The notes under the pieces were generated by a model. The model had not been told where the DNA came from, did not search any database, and saw only the letters and a program-made list of their open reading frames with translations. 19,397 nt of DNA. Origin: Alphaproteobacteria bacterium UBA6189 (GTDB lineage: Bacteria; Pseudomonadota; Alphaproteobacteria; Rickettsiales; UBA3002). Each line of letters starts with the position of its first letter. Position 1 is the stretch's first letter. The stretch lies in the NCBI GenBank assembly GCA_002422745.1, contig DITH01000056.1:1-19397 (forward strand). The letters run 5' to 3'. The position numbers and the translations under genes are program-made. This document shows, piece after piece, positions 7,648 through 13,520 of this stretch.

Positions 7648-7665
7648 TGGCGGACAGGGAGGGAT
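7648..7665 (-). repeat. 18-bp copy of the tRNA-Ser 3' end
   Basis: Bases 7648-7665 are identical to 7797-7814, which encode the 3' terminal 18 nt of tRNA-Ser including CCA. The copies are in direct orientation 149 bp apart and diverge immediately after the match. Such copies arise from integration at tRNA ends or from tRNA-derived repeats. Confidence 0.75.
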
Positions 7666-7764
7666 GTGCTTGGGCTACGCCCTGCGCGCCCTTGCTACCA
7701 TTCGCTGCGCTCATGAAGCGCCGGGACGAACTACGTTTCGTCCACCAGCTCTCTCTCTCCGCCA
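7648..7764. repeat. 117-bp tRNA-linked structured element with terminal inverted repeats
   Basis: Both ends carry TGGCGGA in inverted orientation (7648-7654 and 7758-7764). Pairing continues as RNA through purine-rich AGGGAGGGA against the CU-repeat at 7748-7757, using G-U pairs and one mismatch. Inside are three small hairpins: GGGC-TAC-GCCC (7672-7682), GCGCT-CATGA-AGCGC (7707-7721) and GGACGAA-CTACGT-TTCGTCC (7724-7743). The whole could fold into a multi-branched structure. Its left end is identical to the last 18 bases of the neighbouring tRNA-Ser. No open frame of interest runs through it. A dispersed non-autonomous repeat derived from the tRNA end is the best guess, without a family name. 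Confidence 0.5.
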
Positions 7765-7765
7765 T

Positions 7766-7797
7766 AAAAAAAAGCCCCCGGCTGGGAGCTTTTTTTT
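7766..7797 (-). terminator. Terminator of tRNA-Ser, usable in both directions
   Basis: Eight A, then a stem of AGC+CCC against GGG+GCT with one mismatch and a GGCT loop (7773-7790), then eight T. Read leftward it starts directly at the CCA end of the tRNA, so the tRNA transcript ends here. The symmetrical A and T runs allow termination from either side. Confidence 0.85.
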
Positions 7798-7886
7798 GGC
7801 GGACAGGGAGGGATTCGAACCCTCGATGGAGTTGCCCCCATGCCAGTTTTCGAGACTGGTACCTTCAACCACTCGGTCACCTGTCC
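7797..7886 (-). tRNA. tRNA-Ser (anticodon CGA)
   Basis: A 90-nt class II tRNA folds without mismatches in the main stems: acceptor GGACAGG/CCTGTCC, TG at positions 8-9, D-arm ACC/GGT, anticodon stem CCAGT/ACTGG with loop CTCGAAA, a long variable arm (ATGG...CCAT with a GCAA loop), and T-arm GAGGG-TTCGAAT-CCCTC. The discriminator base is G, as expected for serine, and CCA is encoded. The anticodon CGA (7850-7852 on the other strand) reads UCG. The long variable arm with this anticodon makes the serine assignment firm. Confidence 0.96.
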
Positions 7887-7922
7887 GCACACGAAACACG
7901 CCACCATAGGCAGCGAGCGGCG

Positions 7923-7951
7923 CGTATAGCAAAGAATTCCGATGGGGTCGA
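7923..7951 (-). promoter_or_regulatory. Possible promoter of tRNA-Ser
   Basis: Read leftward, TCGACC (7951-7946) and TATACG (7928-7923) are separated by 17 bp, resembling a sigma-70 pair with two mismatches in each box. The -10 lies 36 bp before the mature 5' end, a normal distance for a tRNA precursor. Confidence 0.35.
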
Positions 7952-8093
7952 CTGGTTTTTTCGCGTTCCGCTTCGCTATATGCGCGTTTGATTGGCCACT
8001 GAGAAATCGTCGCGCCCGGCGTATCGTTTTATGAGGTCGGCGCGCGCATGGTGAAGTGGTCACAACAACCCACACACACCTCTAGGAGATTTT

Positions 8094-8276
8094 ATGTCTG
8101 TCAAAGGTTCACTGAAAGAAGCCGCTGGCTTCGTGAAGGAAGAAGCATACGAACATGGCGATTCGCCAGAGTCGCAGCGCAAGGCCCAGGAAGGCCGTGA
8201 ATTGCGTAACGAAGGCCGTATCGAAGATGGTAAGGCACCGAAGCTGACCAAGCCCGGCACCGGCCAGGAGGAATAA
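8094..8276 (+). CDS. Small hydrophilic CsbD-like protein (60 aa)
   Basis: A short, charged, cysteine-free protein with no signal peptide or membrane segment. Residues 4-40 (KGSLKEAAGFVKEEAYEHG, then repeated KAQEG/RNEGR-type turns) resemble the KEAxGKxK...EGKxxxxxG pattern of CsbD stress proteins, but the match is loose. The ribosome-binding site AGGAG, 5 bases before the ATG, is close to ideal, and a strong terminator follows 23 bp after the stop, so the gene is real and probably well expressed. CsbD proteins belong to general stress regulons of unknown mechanism, and a similar role here is inference. The next gene is topoisomerase IB, separated by the terminator. Confidence 0.75.
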   Translation: MSVKGSLKEAAGFVKEEAYEHGDSPESQRKAQEGRELRNEGRIEDGKAPKLTKPGTGQEE

Positions 8277-8299
8277 TCATCCTTTGGATGGTTTGAAGG

Positions 8300-8332
8300 G
8301 TGGGACTGTCCTACGGCAGTCCCACTTTTTTT
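8300..8332 (+). terminator. Rho-independent terminator after the CsbD-like gene
   Basis: GTGGGACTG (8300-8308) and CAGTCCCAC (8317-8325) form a 9-bp perfect stem with an 8-base loop, followed by seven T. It ends 12 bp before the topoisomerase ATG, and the ribosome-binding site of that gene (GGAG) begins directly after the T run. Confidence 0.92.
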
Positions 8333-8344
8333 GGAGCATGTGCA

Positions 8345-9421
8345 ATGAGTAGCGCGGCGATACATTGTGCCATCGACGACCCGGTCTGTTTTGCACGGGC
8401 CGAAGGGCTGCGCTATGTTAGCGATGCCAAGCCCGGCATTCGCCGTCGAAAGGCCGGAAATAAATTTATTTATGAAACCGCTTCCGGTGCGCGTATTGCC
8501 GATGAAGCCGAGTTGTCGCGCATAGGTAAACTGGCGATTCCGCCAGCTTATACGGATGTATGGATCTGCCCGCATGCGAATGGGCATATTCAGGCCACCG
8601 GGCGCGATGCGCGTGGGCGAAAGCAATACCGCTATCACGCCGATTGGCGCAAAGTGCGCGACGAAACAAAATTTCACCATATTCTGCAATTCGGCGAAGC
8701 ACTGCCAGCGATCCGCGCGACGGTAAAAAAACATCTGGCCTTGGCAGACCTGCCGCGGGACAAAGTGATGGCGACCGTAGTGGCGCTGCTCGAGAAAACC
8801 CTTATCCGGGTAGGGAATGCGGAATATGCGCGCGATAACCAATCCTACGGCCTGACTACTCTGCGCCGTAAACATGTGGCGGTTAACGGCCATGCCATGC
8901 GGTTTCGCTTCACGGGTAAGTCAGGCAAGGAATGGGATTTAAACGTGAGCGACCGGCGCATCGCCGCCGTGGTGAAGCGCTGCGCGGATATCCCCGGTTA
9001 CGAACTGTTCAAGTACTTCAATGCGGCGGGCGATAAAATCGACGTCACCTCGCAGGACGTGAACGACTACCTGCGCGAAATCAGCGGTGCGCAATTCACG
9101 GCCAAGGATTTCCGCACCTGGTCAGCGACGGTACTGGCGGCCATGGCCTTGCAGGAGTATGAAAAATACGATTCCGAGGCGCAGGCGAAAAAGAATATCG
9201 TGCAGGCGATCGAGCATGTGGCGCAGCAGCTCGGGAATACGCCGGCCATCTGCCGCAAATGCTATATTCATCCGGAGATACTAAACGGTTATCTCGATCG
9301 GGAACTGAAACTGGTGCTCGAGCAGCAGATCGATAGCACCTTCCGCAAAAAATACCCGGCGCTGTCGAATGAAGAAGTCATGGTGCTGGCGTTTCTGAAG
9401 CGCCGCCTCAAAGGCCGCTGA
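8345..9421 (+). CDS. DNA topoisomerase IB (poxvirus-like, bacterial type)
   Basis: Relaxes supercoils by nicking one strand through a 3'-phosphotyrosyl link. All five active-site positions known from the Deinococcus enzyme are present at matching spacing: Arg155 (LIRVGN), Lys192 (FTGKSG), Arg257 (DFRTW), Asn298 (LGNTP, where viral enzymes have His) and the nucleophile Tyr307 (CRKCYIHP). The N-terminal domain covers about 1-100 and the catalytic domain about 110-358; 358 aa is typical. The ATG at 8345 has GGAG 8 bases upstream. A longer frame from GTG at 8300 would start inside the terminator stem and is rejected. Transcription must come from read-through or an unseen promoter inside the CsbD-like gene. 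Such genes often sit near stress-response genes, which fits this neighbourhood. Confidence 0.95.
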   Translation: MSSAAIHCAIDDPVCFARAEGLRYVSDAKPGIRRRKAGNKFIYETASGARIADEAELSRIGKLAIPPAYTDVWICPHANGHIQATGRDARGRKQYRYHADWRKVRDETKFHHILQFGEALPAIRATVKKHLALADLPRDKVMATVVALLEKTLIRVGNAEYARDNQSYGLTTLRRKHVAVNGHAMRFRFTGKSGKEWDLNVSDRRIAAVVKRCADIPGYELFKYFNAAGDKIDVTSQDVNDYLREISGAQFTAKDFRTWSATVLAAMALQEYEKYDSEAQAKKNIVQAIEHVAQQLGNTPAICRKCYIHPEILNGYLDRELKLVLEQQIDSTFRKKYPALSNEEVMVLAFLKRRLKGR

Positions 9422-9532
9422 TGTGCGTTGCATAGGAAAGCTTCCGGGGCGCATGGGCAATTTATCTGCCATGGTTTATATAAATCACCACGGCTTACGA
9501 AGCCGCATCACCTTCATGAAAGGATCAAGATC

Positions 9533-9817
9533 ATGAAAAAGACCCTCATTATTTCTTCCCTAGCGCTGGCGCTTTCTGCCCCGGCATTTGCCAATGATCA
9601 CGGCGATCATATGTCGATCGACCAGAAATACGCGAAATACGACACTAATAAAGATGGTTTCCTGAGCGAAGCCGAATTCGCCAAAAAGATGGACGATCAC
9701 GATAAATCGGCGGAAGCCGACGTGAAGTTCGCTGAAATCGACGATAATAGCGACGGCAAAATCAGCAAAGCCGAAATGCAGGACTGGAAGAACGATAAAG
9801 ACGATGATGACATGTAA
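9533..9817 (+). CDS. Secreted two-EF-hand calcium-binding protein
   Basis: A 94-aa exported protein with a signal peptide (1-20, KKT then a hydrophobic core, cleavage after APAFA). Two canonical 12-residue EF-hand loops follow: residues 37-48 (D-T-N-K-D-G-F-L-S-E-A-E) and 70-81 (D-D-N-S-D-G-K-I-S-K-A-E), each with Asp/Asn at positions 1, 3 and 5, Gly at 6 and Glu at 12. The tail is very acidic (KNDKDDDDM). It probably binds calcium in the periplasm; the target is unknown. The ATG at 9533 is chosen because AGGA lies 8 bases upstream and the signal peptide starts there. An earlier frame start at 9428 has no such support. An AT-rich TTTATATAAAT at 9475-9485 may be its -10 region. A terminator follows. 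Confidence 0.93.
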   Translation: MKKTLIISSLALALSAPAFANDHGDHMSIDQKYAKYDTNKDGFLSEAEFAKKMDDHDKSAEADVKFAEIDDNSDGKISKAEMQDWKNDKDDDDM

Positions 9818-9843
9818 TCGTTAGTTCTACCCACTACGAAAGA

Positions 9844-9867
9844 GGGGTCGCGTGCGGCCCCTTTTTT
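9844..9867 (+). terminator. Rho-independent terminator after the EF-hand gene
   Basis: GGGGTCG (9844-9850) pairs with CGGCCCC (9855-9861), including one G-T pair, around a CGTG loop, followed by six T. It ends the EF-hand gene. In the other direction the run is CTCTTTC, so it would stop the leftward Rieske gene only weakly. Confidence 0.88.
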
Positions 9868-9874
9868 ATTGCTT

Positions 9875-10918
9875 TTAACTCCGCCAGCGCAGAGTGCGTT
9901 CCTTCAGCGGATTTTCAAAGGCGCGTCCATCCTCCTCGGCGGCAAGAAATTCTTTCTTCAGTCGGTAATACCACAGCGCTTGTGCATCGGCATCGCCTAG
10001 CAGCATCAGCGGGGGATGGCCGGGGATCAAACCTTCCTGCTGGCGTTTCACCACGGTGAGATCCTGCCGGATAAAGGCCTTGCCGAACGGTGTGAGCAGC
10101 GGGCGGATGGCATTCACGAAGCCGATATCGGTATGCATGAACTGGTGCAGCATGGTGCGTTGTTCATCGATGGGAGTCAGCGCTGTAAGCAGCACCACCT
10201 GTTTCGTGCCGATGGTAATATGCTCGGTGCGCAGACCGGGAAGCTGAAAAGCAATTTCTGTGCGGCGCTCGCCGCTGCCACCCAGAATGCGGTAGGCGCG
10301 GGAGTTGCTGGAAGGTTTGTGGCTGACCATGCGGAAACCCAGCCCATGCGGCGCGAACTGCTTCTCCTTCACATGCATCGAGCGCTTCGTGCGCCACCAC
10401 CAGGACTGGTGCACGAACGGCCCGTGCGAGGGGTCCATCAACCCGATCACGGCATGGTCGATATGGCAGGGAAACAGCACCGAATCGATATGGGTAAAGC
10501 CGCCGGGAATTGGCGCAGGCATCGCGGGTGGCGGCAGGGTAGGCTGTGGCTGTTGACTGCTCGCCATAAACACCCACACCAACCCATCGGCCTCGGCACA
10601 GGGGTAGGTGCCGGTTTTAATGCGGGCGATGTCAGTCTTTTCTTCCACCAGCGACGGAATGCTGGTGCAGGCCCCCTGAGTATTGAAGCGCCAGCCATGG
10701 TAGCAGCATTCGACTTCGCATCCATCGAACGTACCGTAACGTAGCGGCATGCCGCGATGTGGGCAGAAATCCTTTAGCGCGAACACCTTGCCCGCGCGGT
10801 CCCGGCCAAACAGAATCTGTTCACCGAGAATTGTCAGCGGTTTCATGGCGCCGGCTTTTAACTGTCCGGCGGGAAGAGCAACGTACCAGCAAGGGCGCAG
10901 TAGGGTTTGATCGTGCAT
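9875..10918 (-). CDS. Rieske [2Fe-2S] non-haem iron oxygenase
   Basis: Catalytic subunit of a Rieske-type oxygenase: electrons enter at a [2Fe-2S] cluster and oxygen is activated at a mononuclear iron. The cluster motif is complete: Cys52 and His54 in CPHRG, then Cys71 and His74 in CCYHGW. The iron site is visible as DPSHGPFVH, with Asp162, His165 and His170. At 347 aa it resembles vanillate O-demethylase- and Pao-like enzymes; the substrate cannot be told. No reductase or ferredoxin gene is adjacent, so electrons must come from elsewhere. The ATG has no strong ribosome-binding site, but an in-frame TAG about 11 codons upstream limits any extension. It is last in a leftward run with the glycosylase gene (63-bp gap). 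Confidence 0.9.
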   Translation of the reverse strand: MHDQTLLRPCWYVALPAGQLKAGAMKPLTILGEQILFGRDRAGKVFALKDFCPHRGMPLRYGTFDGCEVECCYHGWRFNTQGACTSIPSLVEEKTDIARIKTGTYPCAEADGLVWVFMASSQQPQPTLPPPAMPAPIPGGFTHIDSVLFPCHIDHAVIGLMDPSHGPFVHQSWWWRTKRSMHVKEKQFAPHGLGFRMVSHKPSSNSRAYRILGGSGERRTEIAFQLPGLRTEHITIGTKQVVLLTALTPIDEQRTMLHQFMHTDIGFVNAIRPLLTPFGKAFIRQDLTVVKRQQEGLIPGHPPLMLLGDADAQALWYYRLKKEFLAAEEDGRAFENPLKERTLRWRS

Positions 10919-10981
10919 GGCCCATGGGTTAGCGTCTTGCGTGGCCGTTGGCTAGCGCTAATAGTTAAGGGTGTTGCGTGG

Positions 10982-11521
10982 TTATTGTTTGGCCAGCACA
11001 TCGTCGGCCAGGGCCTGCCAGATATCCTGCCGCCAAAAAATCCGTGCCTGGCCGGAGGGAGAGGATAACACCCAGATCGCCGTATCGCCCACTTGTTCCT
11101 TTTGCGGCCCAAGGGGTATCTGGGCAGTGGGTTTGCCTAGAAAGGCCGCCGCGCCGGTTTTGCTGGTGAATGCCAGAATCCGTGGTTGGTAATGCAGGAT
11201 TTTCTCGCGCAGGGCGGTTGTATCGAACGCATCGCCGGGAAGCTCTGCATCGTTACCGAAATGGCGCTTACACAAATCGGTAAGGCCGATGCCGTGCGCC
11301 CGCACACGCGTATATTCCGAAGGGCTAAGCAGGCGCGGCGTCAAGCCGATGGCGTGAAGCGTGCGCCAGAAAAAATTACCGGGATGGGCATAATACGCTT
11401 TCTCGCGCGCCGACAGCCGGCCGAGCGCCGTCCCGCAAAACACCACCCGAAGGTTGGGCGTCAATACATCCGGCACGCAATGGCTATCTGGCAACGGGCC
11501 GTATTTGGGAAGCTCGGGCAT
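10982..11521 (-). CDS. mug: Mug-type mismatch-specific uracil/thymine DNA glycosylase
   Basis: Predicted base-excision repair enzyme removing U or T from G:U/G:T mismatches. The 179-aa protein shows the family layout: an N-terminal VVFCGTALG (27-34), AHPGNFFWRTLH (45-56), GIGLTDLCKR (77-86), and the C-terminal loop SPSGQAR (154-160), which inserts into DNA. Two positions differ from E. coli Mug: the first motif is GTALG instead of GINPG, so the catalytic Asn is replaced, and NPSG has become SPSG. The pattern GTAxG with AYYAxPGN recurs, as far as I recall, in alphaproteobacterial homologues, so it is probably a subfamily trait rather than decay. The substrate range is therefore uncertain. No clear ribosome-binding site is seen. 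It lies 35 bp after the third membrane paralogue, possibly on the same transcript. Confidence 0.82.
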   Translation of the reverse strand: MPELPKYGPLPDSHCVPDVLTPNLRVVFCGTALGRLSAREKAYYAHPGNFFWRTLHAIGLTPRLLSPSEYTRVRAHGIGLTDLCKRHFGNDAELPGDAFDTTALREKILHYQPRILAFTSKTGAAAFLGKPTAQIPLGPQKEQVGDTAIWVLSSPSGQARIFWRQDIWQALADDVLAKQ

Positions 11522-11556
11522 GTAAGAAAGATAGGCGCGGTGAGCGCAAAAACAAG

Positions 11557-12396
11557 CTAGCCCTGCGCGGTAGCAAGGGCCGGTGCCTGGGCCACCCGAT
11601 CAGGGGTGCGTTCGACCTGGCTGACTATGGTATCCGGTGCATCGGCCGAAACGGTATGGTGTGACGCCGTATCGTACGTGGTGACGGGTGGCTCCTTGCC
11701 GGTTTTCTCCAGTTTTTTCTCCTGCGCTTTGCGGGCGAAGAAATGGCTGGTGGTGTAGAGCAGGCTGACGGACGCGACCGTGGCCAGCACATCGAGCGCG
11801 CCGGAATGGCCGAAATTATAATGTGGGCTTTTAATGAGCTTGCCGGTTTTTACGTCGGGTATATGCACCGGTTTTTTCCGCCATTGGGCGTATGTTTTTC
11901 CCGCCTGATCGAGAATGCCATCGAACCGCTGTTTGCCGATAGCGAGTTCCGTGCCGGTGAAGGCACCGAAGACCACACTCCACGCCACGCCACGCCCAAG
12001 CAGAATGCTACCCATGGTTTGCGGCGGCGCTTCCTGTACGGATTTGGGATCGGTCGGGTCGTTGAACATCCGGTTCAGCCCATTGACGATGGGGGTGCGG
12101 AAATGCTCCAGCATCCCCACGGGGATGAGCATGAGGTTGCCGCCATGCATGAGGTTGGTGGTGTCGGTAATTTTATGGGCGAGGAACTCCGAGCCTGTCC
12201 ATTTTTGAAGGGTGCGGCGCATGCCCTGATCGAACCCATGGAAGCGGCCGCCTTCCTTGAAGAGATTAGCGGCGAAAATGGTGACGAAGAAGGTGCCGAC
12301 GCCGGCGACCCCGGGATAGGTGATAGCATCGAAAATTTTACCACCGATGGAGGTGGGGCGGTTTTCGTTTTTCTGCGGCTGTTCCTGCTGCATCAT
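11557..12396 (-). CDS. Membrane protein of unknown family, paralogue C of three
   Basis: Not recognised. The 279 aa show about four hydrophobic segments (near 25-45, 84-97, 133-153 and 199-218) and a hydrophilic, probably disordered tail from about 225. It is the shortest of three diverged paralogues. Shared features are GKIFDAITYPG (19-29) at the first segment, GGNLMLIPVGMLEHFRTPIV (85-104) with NGLNR directly after, and R-V-A-Q-A-P-A-L near the C-terminus (267-274). Its ATG overlaps the TAA of gene B by one base (TAATG), and a second ATG follows at once, so translation is coupled to gene B. There is no signal peptide, nucleotide-binding motif or catalytic signature. A membrane complex with A and B is inference from the paralogy and coupling. 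Confidence 0.82.
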   Translation of the reverse strand: MMQQEQPQKNENRPTSIGGKIFDAITYPGVAGVGTFFVTIFAANLFKEGGRFHGFDQGMRRTLQKWTGSEFLAHKITDTTNLMHGGNLMLIPVGMLEHFRTPIVNGLNRMFNDPTDPKSVQEAPPQTMGSILLGRGVAWSVVFGAFTGTELAIGKQRFDGILDQAGKTYAQWRKKPVHIPDVKTGKLIKSPHYNFGHSGALDVLATVASVSLLYTTSHFFARKAQEKKLEKTGKEPPVTTYDTASHHTVSADAPDTIVSQVERTPDRVAQAPALATAQG

Positions 12397-13517
12397 TACG
12401 CCCCCGCCACTTGCAGGTTCGGGGCCTCGGCGAGGCGCGACTGATGCTCGATATGCCCAACGCGGCTCGCCGGAACGGTGCTCGCATGCTCGGGGCCATT
12501 GGGTTTGTCGTCGCGGGCGAATTGCTCACTGGCGTCGCGCGAAGCAGGCAAGGTGGCGATGTGGTCGCCGTCGATCCCGTCCGCCGGGCCGAGCTTACGC
12601 TCGCGGCGTTTTTGCTGGCCGCTGGCGAAGCTTTTGGAGGTGGCGTAAAACAGAATCGTGAGCGCCAGGCTCAGGGTCAGCAGCGAGCCCCCGGTGGCCA
12701 GTACTTTGGTAGCTTTGCCCTCGATAGCCGGGTCGATTTTATAGCGCTTGGCCGGGTCCTGGACATTCTCAAAGATCGTGTCGAACAGCTGTTTTTTCTC
12801 TTTATCGAACAAGCCCACTGTTTTGCGTGCGCCGGTAACGGCGAGGCGGTCGAAGCTCATATAATCTTTCAGATGCTTGGTGCCATCGAACAATTTGGCA
12901 AACATCGCTTGCGGCCAGCCCACGACGGCATCCACCACCAACGCGGAGGCAACCGTAATCAACCGGCCTTCCCACAGCGAAACCCAGCTTTGCTTAGGCG
13001 CGCGGTCCATCTCGGCATGCGCGGCGGCGATCTCGGGGTCTTTGTCTGTGTCGCCGCCATGGAATAAATTATCGAACTTGCGAACCAGCGCGCCTTTGCG
13101 GTCTTCCATCCATTTGACGGGAAGCACCAGCATCATACCGCCGATGGTGGCCCACAGAATATACGGCATGCGGCCGGAGCCGACATAATCGAACTTGTTG
13201 AAGCCCTTCAGGTTTTTGAAGAAATTGACCGAGGGTTCGTACCATTTCTTCAGTGCGCCGTTTTCGGCCTGCGTCACAATGGTGGTGGAAAGCACCTCAT
13301 TGCCCAATAGTGAAAGCCCGCCATAGGTGCTGACGTCGAAGGCGATTTCCCCGGCGGTTTTTTTGCGTTTATTCGCGTTAACCTCGATGAATTGTCCGTT
13401 GGCAGGCGGCGTGGTGGGCGCATGACGCGTCAGCGTTGCAACATCCTGCGCAACTGTAGATGGGGCCATGTCCTGGCCTTCCGTCGGTGTCGTCGGCGAT
13501 GTAGTGTCGCGTTTCAT
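12396..13517 (-). CDS. Membrane protein of unknown family, paralogue B of three
   Basis: Not recognised. The 373 aa begin with about 50 hydrophilic residues rich in Thr, Pro and Asn. Predicted membrane segments lie near 62-82, 116-134, 184-205 and 270-292, then a charged stretch (QQKRRERK, 301-308) and a disordered tail. The equivalents of C are GEIAFDVSTYGG (56-67), GGMMLVLPVKWMEDRKGALV (126-145) and R-L-A-E-A-P-N-L (361-368). The region after the third segment (KLFDGTKHLKDY, 208-219) is charged and may be cytoplasmic. The ATG is 3 bp after the TAA of gene A. A long rightward frame covers parts of A and B but is Arg/His/Gly-rich and lacks any family signal. Confidence 0.82.
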   Translation of the reverse strand: MKRDTTSPTTPTEGQDMAPSTVAQDVATLTRHAPTTPPANGQFIEVNANKRKKTAGEIAFDVSTYGGLSLLGNEVLSTTIVTQAENGALKKWYEPSVNFFKNLKGFNKFDYVGSGRMPYILWATIGGMMLVLPVKWMEDRKGALVRKFDNLFHGGDTDKDPEIAAAHAEMDRAPKQSWVSLWEGRLITVASALVVDAVVGWPQAMFAKLFDGTKHLKDYMSFDRLAVTGARKTVGLFDKEKKQLFDTIFENVQDPAKRYKIDPAIEGKATKVLATGGSLLTLSLALTILFYATSKSFASGQQKRRERKLGPADGIDGDHIATLPASRDASEQFARDDKPNGPEHASTVPASRVGHIEHQSRLAEAPNLQVAGA

Positions 13518-13520
13518 GGG

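Noticed and set aside
8060..8893. Leftward 277-codon frame opposite the CsbD-like and topoisomerase genes
   Set aside because: It crosses the terminator at 8300-8332, and the rightward frames have start signals and family residues.
10016..10744. Rightward 242-codon frame opposite the Rieske oxygenase
   Set aside because: The leftward frame has intact cluster and iron motifs; this one has none.
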